DNA of 43,848 bases from Actinomycetota bacterium. Its GTDB lineage: Bacteria; Actinomycetota; Acidimicrobiia; Acidimicrobiales; Ilumatobacteraceae. The stretch's first letter is position 1, and each line of letters starts with the position of its first letter. The notes under the pieces are model-generated. The model made no database searches and was not told the DNA's origin. It saw only the letters and a program-made list of their open reading frames with translations. Location: NCBI GenBank assembly GCA_026393535.1, contig JAPKZY010000029.1, forward strand, positions 1 through 43,848, read 5' to 3'. The position numbers were made by a program, and so were the translations under genes. This document shows, in pieces, positions 1-8,362 of this stretch.

Positions 1-1
1 G

Positions 2-139
2 CGCGATGAAGCCGCATCACAACAGTTCATCTCTTGGGCTCGCCTTCCGTTTCAATTCCTCTTTATATGGGCTGCTTGGTCCATCATTCAGTCACACTCA
101 GCAGATGATCGCCCTGCAATGCCAGGCGATGTCGCATAA
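2..139 (+). CDS. Possible 3' end of a membrane-protein gene (5' end outside the window)
   Basis: A reading frame open from the left edge ends at TAA 137-139, 42 bases before tRNA-Thr. The 45 visible residues include an aromatic, hydrophobic stretch (LPFQFLFIWAAWSI) that looks like a membrane segment, followed by a polar tail ending GDVA. No start is visible because the gene would begin outside the window. I do not recognise the family. It could be chance, since only 138 bases are seen; the membrane-like composition and the lack of stops are the only support. Confidence 0.35.
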   Translation, partial: RDEAASQQFISWARLPFQFLFIWAAWSIIQSHSADDRPAMPGDVA

Positions 140-181
140 CTATTGGTCGCTCGGCATTCTCGTCGGTACAGTTAAGTTCCT

Positions 182-257
182 GCCCAGGTAGCTCAGTCGG
201 TAGAGCAACGCACTCGTAATGCGTAGGTCAGGGGTTCGATTCCCCTCTTGGGCTCCA
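182..257 (+). tRNA. tRNA-Thr (anticodon CGT)
   Basis: The cloverleaf is complete. The acceptor arm 182-188 (GCCCAGG) pairs with 247-253 with one G-U. There is a D-arm GCTCAGTCGGTAGAGC, an anticodon loop CTCGTAA with anticodon CGT reading ACG, and a T-arm GGGGTTCGATTCCCC. The discriminator is T254 and the CCA is encoded at 255-257. The 3' part of this gene from 211 onward is repeated exactly at 642-688, the pattern left when a mobile element integrates into a tRNA gene. Confidence 0.95.
211..257 (+). repeat. 47-bp direct repeat, copy 1 (3' part of tRNA-Thr)
   Basis: This segment runs from the anticodon arm through the encoded CCA and is identical to 642-688. The intact tRNA lies on this side, so this copy would be the att side that regenerates the functional tRNA. 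Identity ends at the CCA on the right (CCAGTT here, CCATTC in the copy) and at the anticodon stem on the left. Confidence 0.85.
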
Positions 258-315
258 GTTGCAACAGACGTTTCTATCAACCTGTTCATAGGTATAGGGT
301 TGGTAGAGTTCTCAC

Positions 316-606
316 ATGTCAGATGAAACCGCATTACCTGGTTTTCCTACTGCGCCGCCGCCGCCACCTCCGCCACGAGGTCAGAAGAAACGTAGATCTC
401 CGCTTGTGCTTGGTGGAATGATTTTTGGAATTTCCCCTCTGCTCTTCAGTCTTGTGGCATCAATTTTCGTTGACGATGCACTAAACGAAAGCACAGCCCT
501 TGGCTCTACTCCCTTGCTGATGTTTCTCACTTTGCCAATCGGCTTTGTCATCGTCATGGTCGGCCTCACCACTGGCGCTCGCGACATGGGAAATCAGAAC
601 CGATAA
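316..606 (+). CDS. Small proline-rich two-helix membrane protein, unknown function
   Basis: The 96-residue product has a short acidic N-terminus, a run of seven prolines (about residues 15-21), a basic RGQKKRR patch, and two hydrophobic segments (about 30-50 and 66-86) with a polar loop between them. The layout matches small actinobacterial proteins with a Pro-rich cytoplasmic N-terminus and a DUF4190-like hairpin, but I cannot assign a family. It is the only gene between the two copies of the tRNA-Thr repeat, so it could be cargo of a small or decayed integrative element. No clear ribosome-binding site precedes the ATG. Confidence 0.6.
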   Translation: MSDETALPGFPTAPPPPPPPRGQKKRRSPLVLGGMIFGISPLLFSLVASIFVDDALNESTALGSTPLLMFLTLPIGFVIVMVGLTTGARDMGNQNR

Positions 607-641
607 TTCCGAAGCTTCAATTCAATACGAGATCTACTTTC

Positions 642-688
642 CACTCGTAATGCGTAGGTCAGGGGTTCGATTCCCCTCTTGGGCTCCA
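642..688 (+). repeat. 47-bp direct repeat, copy 2 (partial tRNA-Thr, att-like)
   Basis: This is an exact copy of 211-257 with no acceptor 5' strand or D-arm upstream, so it cannot form a tRNA. The two copies enclose 384 bases (258-641). No integrase is encoded between them. The stretch 689-820 between this copy and the next gene shows no further feature. Confidence 0.85.
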
Positions 689-820
689 TTCAATTTTTCG
701 CACATTGACGAAGTGATGCCCGTCACAACAAGTTAAGGGTTTATCCAATTCTTGGTAAACCCACTGCTAATAATCAGAATTTGGCTGACTTCGTGTGCTC
801 GGCATGCCTATCCGGAAATT

Positions 821-1246
821 GTGAGTAACACACAAACCCTTTCGCCCCAAACAATTAACAACAACGCCGTTGATCAAAACCCACTTCGCCGCGGCGCAAC
901 AGTAGTTGGCTTGCTTTCTATCGCGCTCATTCACGTTCTCGACCTTCCCGGTAAATGGGCAGAGACTCGTTACCTCGGTGTTGGATACGTACTTGTTATT
1001 GCCGCTTCTTTAGTTCTTGCAGAAATCATTTCAACACGAAATGACAAGCGCGCAATGTACGCAAGCGCAGCTCTCGCCATTGCAGTCCTTGCTGGGTTTA
1101 TTATCAATCGCACCGTTGGTATGCCAAGGGCAATGGAAGATATTGGTAACTGGGGCGAACCTTTGGGACTTGCTTCACTCTTTGTGGAAGCAATCACAGT
1201 CTGGGTTACAGTCCGCGGCGCTCTAGAAATGCACCGTCGCAAGTAG
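821..1246 (+). CDS. Four-helix integral membrane protein, unknown function
   Basis: I take the GTG at 821 as the start, giving 141 residues. The longer in-frame extension to 752 adds an N-terminus with no hydrophobic or conserved look. Four hydrophobic segments lie at about residues 25-42, 52-70, 78-96 and 112-132, and the protein ends in a basic tail (MHRRK). The GMPRAMEDIGNWGEPLGLAS segment before the last helix is the most motif-like part. It is followed 21 bases later by the lipoprotein gene in the same direction. I do not recognise a family. Confidence 0.65.
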   Translation: MSNTQTLSPQTINNNAVDQNPLRRGATVVGLLSIALIHVLDLPGKWAETRYLGVGYVLVIAASLVLAEIISTRNDKRAMYASAALAIAVLAGFIINRTVGMPRAMEDIGNWGEPLGLASLFVEAITVWVTVRGALEMHRRK

Positions 1247-1267
1247 ACCACTAGGCTTCACTACATC

Positions 1268-2050
1268 ATGTTGAAGCGTTTAGTGCCAGTTGTCCTTTTA
1301 TTGCTGACGGCATGCGGTGGATCATCTGTATCATCTAATGCGGCTGACTCAAGTGTTGTGGCAACTTCAACGACGATTCCTGCGACAACAAGTACCGTCG
1401 CAGAAATATTCAATCCGACTTCGGGCGAAAAGGCAGTCACTTGCGACAACAAGGCAGTAGGCGCAAGTTACGGCGAAAAAGTGAAGCTCGAGTTCTGCAC
1501 CACCACGTGGGCCATGGGTGACACAGACCAAGACACATGGAACTGCCCGAAGGAAGGGTGTGCGCAGACTCGCCTGTATCACCTCGTCGATACCAAGTGG
1601 ACATCCCCTGCAATCTGCAGGCGCGACAAGCCACTGACCCGATTCGCTCTGAGTTGCTACGTACCAAATGCAGGACCAGCCACATTGGCCGAGATTCCAC
1701 CGAAAGATGTTGCATGCATCATTTGGCAAACCAATAAGTCGCTGACATACGTAGAAGAAACCGGATGCACGCCCAGTAAAGGCGACATCAATGTTTCGCT
1801 CTCTGCTGAATGCACAGGGTATTTTGCGGCTGTGTCTCTTCCATTAGAGAAGTGCGATACAGGCGGTGCAGTCACTGTGATGCAGAAACAATTGCGAGCT
1901 GCTGGATACTCAGTCAGTGTTGATGGCTATTTCGGACCAGCAATGGCGAAAGCCGTGTATGCGTTTCAAGGTAAAAAGGGTCTTCAGCAATTAGGCATCA
2001 TTGATTCCGCTACATGGGATGCCTTATCGCCTAGAGCATTCCCAGGCTGA
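1268..2050 (+). CDS. Cysteine-rich lipoprotein with C-terminal peptidoglycan-binding domain
   Basis: The 260-residue product starts with a signal peptide and lipobox (LLTAC, Cys about residue 16) followed by a Ser/Thr-rich linker, so it should be lipid-anchored outside the membrane. The middle carries about ten cysteines beyond the lipobox, enough for several disulfides. The last 60 residues match a PG_binding_1 repeat (MQKQLRAAGYSVSVDGYFGP, AVYAFQ, GIIDSATWDAL). A role in wall attachment or remodelling is inferred; there is no recognisable catalytic domain. The extracytoplasmic cysteines would be plausible substrates for the DsbA-like/DsbB pair at 34784-36054. It is separated by 3 bases from the next gene. 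Confidence 0.75.
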   Translation: MLKRLVPVVLLLLTACGGSSVSSNAADSSVVATSTTIPATTSTVAEIFNPTSGEKAVTCDNKAVGASYGEKVKLEFCTTTWAMGDTDQDTWNCPKEGCAQTRLYHLVDTKWTSPAICRRDKPLTRFALSCYVPNAGPATLAEIPPKDVACIIWQTNKSLTYVEETGCTPSKGDINVSLSAECTGYFAAVSLPLEKCDTGGAVTVMQKQLRAAGYSVSVDGYFGPAMAKAVYAFQGKKGLQQLGIIDSATWDALSPRAFPG

Positions 2051-2053
2051 CCC

Positions 2054-2242
2054 ATGTCGCCTGCCGTTGAACTTGCACATCAAAACGCTGTCGATCAGGG
2101 TAAAGATTTCTATACAGACCCTGAAACTGGGCTGATGGTCATGACTGCCTTGTATTTAAGGAAACGTGAATTCTGCTGCGCAAATATCTGTCGTCATTGT
2201 CCGTTTGGTCACGACGGCAAAGCGCACAGTGACACAATATAG
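2054..2242 (+). CDS. Small Cys-motif protein, DUF5522-like
   Basis: The 62-residue protein carries the pattern YTDPETGLMVMTALYLRKR followed by CC, NIC, RHC and PFGHDGK. This spacing (CC-x3-C-x2-C then a His) looks like a metal or Fe-S binding knuckle and fits the DUF5522 family of unknown function. It lies 3 bases after the lipoprotein gene and 2 bases before the large membrane-protein gene, so the three are probably co-transcribed. A decayed copy of the same gene lies at 4561-4677, where the cysteines and histidine are still readable. Confidence 0.75.
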   Translation: MSPAVELAHQNAVDQGKDFYTDPETGLMVMTALYLRKREFCCANICRHCPFGHDGKAHSDTI

Positions 2243-2244
2243 AG

Positions 2245-4428
2245 ATGTCCTCCCCCGCTATTAAGCGTGAAGTCACTGGCCTGAGCGCCACAGTTGTAAT
2301 CACAGTTGCATCTGTATTCATGATGTATGCCCGAAATCAACGTTTCTTTTATCGCGATGATGTCGAACATCAGCACATGGGCGTATTCACTGCATTGCAT
2401 CACAACGGCTACGGGATCAATGCACTTGGTGGATTCCACAAGTCGTGGTTCCTGTCACTCATCACTGGTGAAGTGCAATTTGGGGTGTTTAACCCGGTCA
2501 GCCGTGTGCGCGACCTGATCGCAGCCTCTGGCGACAACTTGGCCCGTAGCGCAATGTTGATTGCGTTGATGTACTTAGTGATTGCCGCAATTGGTGCATA
2601 CGTAGCAGCCCGAGCACTTGCCATTTCGCCATCCATGTCTGTTGCTGCATCATTGTTCTGCACGTTCAATGTGCACCTTCTCTATTGGGATGCAAGTAGC
2701 TGGACACCGGCCCTGATTGGCTTTTCGTGGTTCGTATGGTTTGTTGCTGCAGTGTGGTGGACCCGTCACTCGATTCGATTCGCGCCGTTTATTCCCATTG
2801 CTGGGTATTTGCTTGTTAGCGCTGGCTGGCCCCACGCCATGATTGCTGGCGGTGTTGTTGCCTTAATCGTTGGTCTCGAGCAATTGTTCACACGTACATG
2901 GCGCACTCGCGAAGCACTTATTTACACAGCAGCATGCGTGACCACTGCGTTGGTGTCTTCACCAGTGTGGGTGACAGCGCAAGTGTTTGCAGAATGGGCA
3001 GCACGTGCACCTCACGGACTATTCAACGACGGATTTCTCACACATCAACTTGATGCATTGGTGTTGTCGTTTTCGCCGTTCGTGCAGCCGTATGTTGATG
3101 GTTTTGCCGGACAGGGGTTTATGTTCGAACCCGTCACATACATCACGTGGATCTTGCCGCTAGCGGTCTACTGGGTTGTTACTTCTCAAACTGTTCGTCG
3201 CATAGTGCGTGTTGACGCAATTGTTGCAGGCATTGTCAGTGTTGGAATGTTGGGGCCAAGCATTCTTGGCCCGACACGTTGGCCATTTCGCTTTCAACCG
3301 TTTGCTGCATTCCTTGTTGTAATGGTGGCTATGCGTGCCCTGCAAGCTGCACCTTCTACCGGTTCCACTCGCACTCGGTTTGAACAATCATGGCGATGGA
3401 TTACACCAGTTGTATGGCTAGCTCTTACTGCATTGCGGCCTCGATTAATCCCGATGCTGTTGACAGCATTGTTGTTTATTGCAATTCCAATCGCGCACCA
3501 CATATTCATTACGTATGGTCAGCGTGTTTTTGCGCCGCTATTAGTTGTGTCAATTGTTGCAACTACCGGATGGTTGATGTTCGCAAGTCCGTCACCAGCA
3601 ATGCCTGGTGATCGCAATGCTCCTGCCTCGCGTGCAGCAATTGCGAACCAGTACTCAGTGCTGTCGGGCCATCGCGTATTTGTTCTGCAGTCAGACTTAG
3701 CCGGGGCGATGACTATTGAACGTAAACGTGGTCGCTTCCGTTTAGTTCCGAATGCCCCTGGTGCGGTTACCGCAACAGAAATGGCAGATGGAAACGTTAT
3801 TCAGGCAGCAAATATTGATGCTGAATTCGTCACGGGTTATTCCGCCATGCCTCACGAAGGACTGGAAAATCTCCTGCAAACACGGGTGTTTGGGTGGTCT
3901 AGTGAAGGTACTGCGCCAGCATTGTTCACAGTCGAACCCACTACGAGTAAGACATGGATAGAACTAATGGGCATCACCGCCATCATGGTGCAACGCGGAC
4001 AGCAACAACAATGGTTCGATGCTGCGGTGCACACTGGCTGGACCGTGTCGTATGAACAACCAGCGTGGGTGCTCTACACAAATACTGCCGCGTCTTCACG
4101 CAACGTTGTCTCCTACCGCGACGCCGGAGTGGTTGTCACGGAGACCGCAGGCCGCGCATCAATCACGTCATCAACTGGTGGAAAAGTATTGCTATCGCGC
4201 CCCATCACGCCTGGCATGAATATTACGGTTGGTGGAAAAGCAGTTTCATTTACTGGATTAGCCGGAGCGATGCCAATGATCACTGTTCCCTCTGGAGTCA
4301 CAGGAGACATCGCAGTGAGTTTCAGTCTGCCGCATGGCAGTTTTATTCTTGCCACGATTATTGCAGGATTACTGATGCTGATTGCATTGTGTGTGCTGGC
4401 AGTACGCCAACGCACATCACTGACTTAA
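2245..4428 (+). CDS. Large polytopic membrane protein, YfhO/GT-C glycosyltransferase-like
   Basis: The 727-residue product has roughly ten hydrophobic segments in its first 460 residues, then an extracytoplasmic domain of about 230 residues with beta-rich sequence, and a final helix near 700-720 followed by a basic tail. An acidic RDDVEHQH sequence follows the first helix, as in GT-C-fold enzymes that use polyprenyl-phosphate-linked sugars, and the overall plan resembles YfhO-type proteins. A role in envelope glycan transfer is inferred only. ATG 2245 directly follows the DUF5522-like gene. The stop overlaps the remnant of a sulfatase gene on the other strand. Confidence 0.65.
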   Translation: MSSPAIKREVTGLSATVVITVASVFMMYARNQRFFYRDDVEHQHMGVFTALHHNGYGINALGGFHKSWFLSLITGEVQFGVFNPVSRVRDLIAASGDNLARSAMLIALMYLVIAAIGAYVAARALAISPSMSVAASLFCTFNVHLLYWDASSWTPALIGFSWFVWFVAAVWWTRHSIRFAPFIPIAGYLLVSAGWPHAMIAGGVVALIVGLEQLFTRTWRTREALIYTAACVTTALVSSPVWVTAQVFAEWAARAPHGLFNDGFLTHQLDALVLSFSPFVQPYVDGFAGQGFMFEPVTYITWILPLAVYWVVTSQTVRRIVRVDAIVAGIVSVGMLGPSILGPTRWPFRFQPFAAFLVVMVAMRALQAAPSTGSTRTRFEQSWRWITPVVWLALTALRPRLIPMLLTALLFIAIPIAHHIFITYGQRVFAPLLVVSIVATTGWLMFASPSPAMPGDRNAPASRAAIANQYSVLSGHRVFVLQSDLAGAMTIERKRGRFRLVPNAPGAVTATEMADGNVIQAANIDAEFVTGYSAMPHEGLENLLQTRVFGWSSEGTAPALFTVEPTTSKTWIELMGITAIMVQRGQQQQWFDAAVHTGWTVSYEQPAWVLYTNTAASSRNVVSYRDAGVVVTETAGRASITSSTGGKVLLSRPITPGMNITVGGKAVSFTGLAGAMPMITVPSGVTGDIAVSFSLPHGSFILATIIAGLLMLIALCVLAVRQRTSLT

Positions 4429-4560
4429 GTCAGCGCTAACCGCACAAATTGTTCAGAGGATACATTCACCTGATGCAATGCAACACGTAGTTTCGTATTG
4501 CTTTGCATAGCCCCAGAATGGCAACAAGTCGCCTACCATAATTGGACCGAGAATAGATCT
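4426..4560 (-). pseudogene. Decayed C-terminus of a sulfatase gene
   Basis: Read on the minus strand, this stretch still encodes the C-terminus of the intact sulfatase at 6830-8362. It contains GDLLPFWGYAKQYET, then, after a deletion of about 90 bases that shifts the frame, LRVALHQVN, SSEQF, RLALT and a TAA stop. The intact gene has FWGYAKQYET and LRVALHQVN at the matching places. Nothing of the first 400 residues remains. It is therefore a remnant of a second copy and not a gene. It abuts the DUF5522-like remnant. Confidence 0.75.
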
Positions 4561-4677
4561 TTGCGATTTTTTCAAGAGACCGGATGCACTGCGTTATACC
4601 TACGCAAGCGTCAATATTGCTGTGGCAATATCTGCAGACATTGTCCATTTGATCACGACGGAAAATTACACACGTAA
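4561..4677 (+). pseudogene. Decayed copy of the DUF5522-like gene
   Basis: The frame ending at TAA 4675-4677 reads ETG, then TALYLRKRQYCCGNICRHC and PFDHDGKLHT, matching the intact protein at 2054-2242. The N-terminal third is lost and the conserved LMVM segment is deleted. A TTG at 4561 could in principle start a 38-residue peptide, but no ribosome-binding site is evident. Together with the abutting sulfatase tail it marks an old duplication or rearrangement. Confidence 0.7.
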
Positions 4678-4681
4678 TTTT

Positions 4682-5452
4682 CTATTCGGGCGTTACGTAC
4701 GCAGCCGTTATCCCGCCGTCAATAATGAGCGATTGTCCTGTCATCCACGACGATTCATCAGAAGCTAAGAACAAAGCGCCGTTTGCAATTTCCTCTGGTT
4801 GGCCAAAACGACCCATTGGAATATGCACAAGTCGACGATTTCTTTTTTCATCGTTGTCTAAAAATGCTGCGAGCAATGGGGTCATGACAGGGCCAGGACA
4901 TAATGCATTAGCCCGGATACCTTTACGCGCATAGATAACCGCGATCTCGCGGGTCATTGCGAGCACCGCTCCCTTGGAAGCGGTGTATGCCACTTGTGGA
5001 GTAGCAGCACCCATATGGGCTACAAATGATGCAACATTGATAATGGAACCTTTGCCTTGTTCAAGCATTGTGGGAATCGCGTACTTACACCCAAGGAGTA
5101 CACCCTTCACATTGATATCCATTGTTCGCTGATACGTATCAACTGACGTTGTCACTGGGTTGTCATCATCACCGATCATGACACCGGCGTTGTTGTACAA
5201 CACATCAACAGAGCCAAATGTTGAGAGAGTAAATGCAACAGTCTCTTTCCACGACTCTTCACTTGTGACATCTAGTTTGATGTACGCCGCTGTTCCACCG
5301 GTTTGTGCAACAGCTGACACAGTGTCTGTGCCATCCGTGATATCAGCAACAACAACTCGCGAACCTTCAGCAGCAAATTTTAGTGCGGCCACGCGACCAA
5401 GACCGCTTGCAGCTCCAGTAATGATTGTGACTTTGCCATCTAAGCGAGCCAT
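4682..5452 (-). CDS. SDR-family NAD(P)-dependent oxidoreductase
   Basis: This is a classical short-chain dehydrogenase of 256 residues. It has a TGAASGLG cofactor loop at residues 12-19, a DVTSEES segment contacting the adenine, NNAG near 90, a catalytic YTASK near 155 and the PG motif (CPGPVMTP). The C-terminus (SSWMTGQSLIIDGG) is typical of the FabG-like branch. ATG 5452 is preceded by AAGGAATC. It is the last gene of the minus-strand run 9063-4682, 15 bases after the glutamine-synthetase-like gene, and could oxidise an alcohol released by the upstream enzymes. The substrate cannot be read from sequence. Confidence 0.88.
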   Translation of the reverse strand: MARLDGKVTIITGAASGLGRVAALKFAAEGSRVVVADITDGTDTVSAVAQTGGTAAYIKLDVTSEESWKETVAFTLSTFGSVDVLYNNAGVMIGDDDNPVTTSVDTYQRTMDINVKGVLLGCKYAIPTMLEQGKGSIINVASFVAHMGAATPQVAYTASKGAVLAMTREIAVIYARKGIRANALCPGPVMTPLLAAFLDNDEKRNRRLVHIPMGRFGQPEEIANGALFLASDESSWMTGQSLIIDGGITAAYVTPE

Positions 5453-5467
5453 GGTGTGATTCCTTTT

Positions 5468-6829
5468 TTACGAGCGCTCAAAGTAGCGCGTGAGTTCCCA
5501 GTCGGACACATGTTGGTTGTACGCAGCCCACTCTGCTTTTGCAGAAGTAAGAATGTGGTGGTGCACGTCGTGACCAAAACATTCCAATGCAATGGCGCTC
5601 TGTTCCCAGTATTGAATTGCTTCAAGTAGGTTCGACGGTATGCGCTGCACAGAAGTGTTTTCGTATCCGTTACCAACAAAGGGTGCTTCCAATTCCAACT
5701 TGTGGCGAATGCCGTACATGCCGCCAGCAATCGTGCCCGCAAACGCCATATAACTATTTGCATCAGCACCGGGGATACGACTCTCCACCCGTTGAGCCGA
5801 ACCGTGCCCTACTACGCGCAAACCCAATGTGCGGTTATCGGTTCCCCATGCAATAGCGGTTGGGGCCCACGAGTCAGGTTGAAAACGTCGATAACTGTTT
5901 ACTGTTGGGGCCCACAGCAAACTGAAATCTCGGGCTGTTGCTAATAGGCCGGCGATGTATTGAGAAAAAATTTCTGGAATTGAATCACTGGCAAATGCTG
6001 CAGTGTTGTCAGACATATTCCACAAACTGGAATGCACATGGCACGACGAGCCCGTTTCAGAAAAGTTCCATTTGGCCATGAAGCTAACTGAGCGACCGTG
6101 AGATGCCGCAATTTCTTTCGCCGCCGACTTATACAGCAAGTTGCGATCTGCCATTTCTAAAGCTTCCGTGTAACGAAGATTGACTTCGTGCTGTCCACGA
6201 CCCGCCTCGCCTTTTGAACATTCGACAGGGATGCCACATGCATCAAGATTGCGCCGAATTTCACCAATCACGTACTCATCGAAAGTGGTTTGCACTATTT
6301 GATAGTCCTGCATCCACGGTGAATGAGGAGATAACTCTCGATAGCCCTTGTCGTATGCCTCGCGGTACGATTCATGAAATAGATAAAACTCAATTTCACT
6401 GCCCACCTTGGGGATGAAACCGGCTGCAGTAGCAACTGCAACTTGATCACGCAATATTTGCCGAGGCGACACTGCAACAGGTTTCTTCGTACGTGGATCA
6501 TACAGATCAGCGAGTACTAATGCGGTCTTTGTTTGCCACGGCAAAATTCGAACAGTGTTCCAATCGGGCATTGCAACCATGTCGCCGTACCCTCGTTCAT
6601 AACTTGCAAACTCAAAATTGGGTAACGCATTGTCGTCCATATCAGTGGCCACTAGATAATTACAATTTTCTGTTCCGTGATCAGCGACGTCTTCAAGAAA
6701 AAACCACCCAGTCATTCGCTTTCCAACGACACGACCTTGCAAGTCAGGAAAGGCAACGATGACGGTGTCAACGAGGCCTTCAGAAATTGCCAGTGCAAGA
6801 TCGCCTCGAGAAAGTGTTGACTCATTCAT
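5468..6829 (-). CDS. Glutamine-synthetase-family ligase (PuuA/GlnA3-like)
   Basis: The 453-residue protein has the full GS catalytic set: SEIEFYL (Glu145 and Glu147), EAGRGQHE (Glu208 and Glu216), SSCHVHSSL (His265 and His267) and the arginine-rich NRTLGLRVVG/RVESRIPGADAN segment. Such ligases activate the glutamate gamma-carboxyl with ATP and join it to ammonia or an amine. Length and sequence style fit the gamma-glutamylpolyamine or gamma-glutamylamide branch rather than housekeeping GlnA. Its ATG directly follows the sulfatase stop with no gap. In this operon a role in catabolism of an amine is more likely than ammonia assimilation. Confidence 0.85.
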   Translation of the reverse strand: MNESTLSRGDLALAISEGLVDTVIVAFPDLQGRVVGKRMTGWFFLEDVADHGTENCNYLVATDMDDNALPNFEFASYERGYGDMVAMPDWNTVRILPWQTKTALVLADLYDPRTKKPVAVSPRQILRDQVAVATAAGFIPKVGSEIEFYLFHESYREAYDKGYRELSPHSPWMQDYQIVQTTFDEYVIGEIRRNLDACGIPVECSKGEAGRGQHEVNLRYTEALEMADRNLLYKSAAKEIAASHGRSVSFMAKWNFSETGSSCHVHSSLWNMSDNTAAFASDSIPEIFSQYIAGLLATARDFSLLWAPTVNSYRRFQPDSWAPTAIAWGTDNRTLGLRVVGHGSAQRVESRIPGADANSYMAFAGTIAGGMYGIRHKLELEAPFVGNGYENTSVQRIPSNLLEAIQYWEQSAIALECFGHDVHHHILTSAKAEWAAYNQHVSDWELTRYFERS

Positions 6830-8362
6830 TTATGTCAACGCCAGTCGTTCAAATTGCTCTGACGGTGCATTCACCTGATGTAAAGCGACACGAAGCAATT
6901 CTTCAGCATCTTTTGCAATGCTGTCGTCAATGCGGTTCACAGTTTCGTCGGGGTCTTCACCGCGGTGAAACATCATGGTTTCGTACTGTTTTGCATAGCC
7001 CCAGAACGGCAATAAGTCCCCTTCACGGAATGGCTGACGAATAACAGGAACCGTGCTGCCTGGCATGTAATCAAGAACAGCACGTGAATCGGGCATTGGC
7101 ATTTTGAAATCTGGCATCGAACCAATGGGCATTGTGCTCCATCTGTTTGACCACATTGTTTGTGGCATGTTGATGCCTTGTGGTCCGCGTGTGTAGCGCC
7201 ATTCGTTTGTTACTAATTGCACTTCGCGGCCCCACACGCCAGTCAGCAACCAATCGCGCACTTGTGTTGAAGTGCCATTCAGCAATGGAACAAGCGATGA
7301 ACCGTGTGCTGTGTGTTTGATTGGCGCATCAAAAATATCTGCAAGCGTTGCGTGGATATCTGTTGACGTGGTGAGTGCATCATTCGTAGCCGGAGCAACT
7401 CCGGGCCATGCAATGAACATAGGTATATGGCCGAGTGGTTTGTACACCGGGATGCCGGGCTTTCCCCATGCATCACGGTCGTAAACATCTTTGTCACCCA
7501 AGTAATGACCATGGTCGGTGCACAACACCACCACAGTGTCTTCCCATGCATTTGTTGCATCAAGAGAATCAAGTACTTTGCCCAACCAGTGATCAATCAT
7601 TGACAATTTGCCGCCATATTGCGCACGTATTTGTACGGCGTCACGTTCAGTGAGAACACCTTCTTTAATGGCATCAACTGCATACGGAGGCCACACCATA
7701 TGGTCGCCTTCCCATGTGTCGTCATAGCGATCAGCCCAACGAGCAGGAGTATCAAATGGTTCATGTGGGTCGAACTCATCAACGAACAAAAAGAATCGCT
7801 CGCCTTGTGCACGATGCACTGGCGCATCTTCTAACAACCACCGAGCAGTTGCTTGCATGGTGCGAGGACCTGGGAAATCTTCTTCACCTTTGAAGAAGCC
7901 GCGTGAGTTGTCGTAATGAGTATGTCCGCGACCAAACGATGGCGCACCCAACCACGAAGCATCTTGTCGTGTCTTCCATGCGTCGCTTTCATGACCGCGT
8001 TCATAACTCCATGCTGTGAAGTCAGTGTGATAATTCTCACCGCCAACTTCAAACAAATGTGGGTGGTCAGTAATTAGTTGAGTAACCACTCCGGCGCGAC
8101 GCAATGAAACCGTGATCGGTTCTTCCCACAACTCAATAGAACCCCATGGCTTCCACAAGAAATCCCATGCGCCGACCAAAATGTCATGTCGCGCAGGAAT
8201 GCACGGCAGTGAACCGGTGTGATGGTTTGTGAAGCGAACGGAACGCGCCGCCAAACGATCAAGGTTTGGTGTATCGAAATTGCCGCCGCCGTATGCGCCA
8301 AGTTCATGGCGATTCAAACTGTCGAGAAGTAGAACAACAACGTTCTTTGGTGACGCAATCAT
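6830..8362 (-). CDS. Formylglycine-dependent sulfatase
   Basis: I start this at ATG 8362, which overlaps the upstream stop as ATGA, giving 510 residues; a longer frame to 8395 would add 11 residues inside the upstream gene. The metal site NVVVLLLDSLNRH lies at residues 8-19 and the CIPAR active-site signature (CxPxR, Cys54 to Arg58) follows, so Cys54 should be converted to formylglycine. DHGHYLGDK supplies further metal ligands. No signal peptide is seen, suggesting a cytoplasmic enzyme acting on an imported small sulfate ester or sulfamate. No formylglycine-generating enzyme gene lies in the window. A decayed second copy of its C-terminus is at 4426-4560. Confidence 0.88.
   Translation of the reverse strand: MIASPKNVVVLLLDSLNRHELGAYGGGNFDTPNLDRLAARSVRFTNHHTGSLPCIPARHDILVGAWDFLWKPWGSIELWEEPITVSLRRAGVVTQLITDHPHLFEVGGENYHTDFTAWSYERGHESDAWKTRQDASWLGAPSFGRGHTHYDNSRGFFKGEEDFPGPRTMQATARWLLEDAPVHRAQGERFFLFVDEFDPHEPFDTPARWADRYDDTWEGDHMVWPPYAVDAIKEGVLTERDAVQIRAQYGGKLSMIDHWLGKVLDSLDATNAWEDTVVVLCTDHGHYLGDKDVYDRDAWGKPGIPVYKPLGHIPMFIAWPGVAPATNDALTTSTDIHATLADIFDAPIKHTAHGSSLVPLLNGTSTQVRDWLLTGVWGREVQLVTNEWRYTRGPQGINMPQTMWSNRWSTMPIGSMPDFKMPMPDSRAVLDYMPGSTVPVIRQPFREGDLLPFWGYAKQYETMMFHRGEDPDETVNRIDDSIAKDAEELLRVALHQVNAPSEQFERLALT

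Noticed and set aside
31-41. CTCTTGGGCTC, an 11-base match to the tRNA-Thr 3' end
   Set aside because: It is short, lacks the T-arm and lies within the open frame 2-139; it may be chance.
140-334. Minus-strand open frame with GNRTPDLRITSALLYRLSYL-like sequence
   Set aside because: It is the complement of tRNA-Thr; this peptide is a well-known false translation of tRNA genes.
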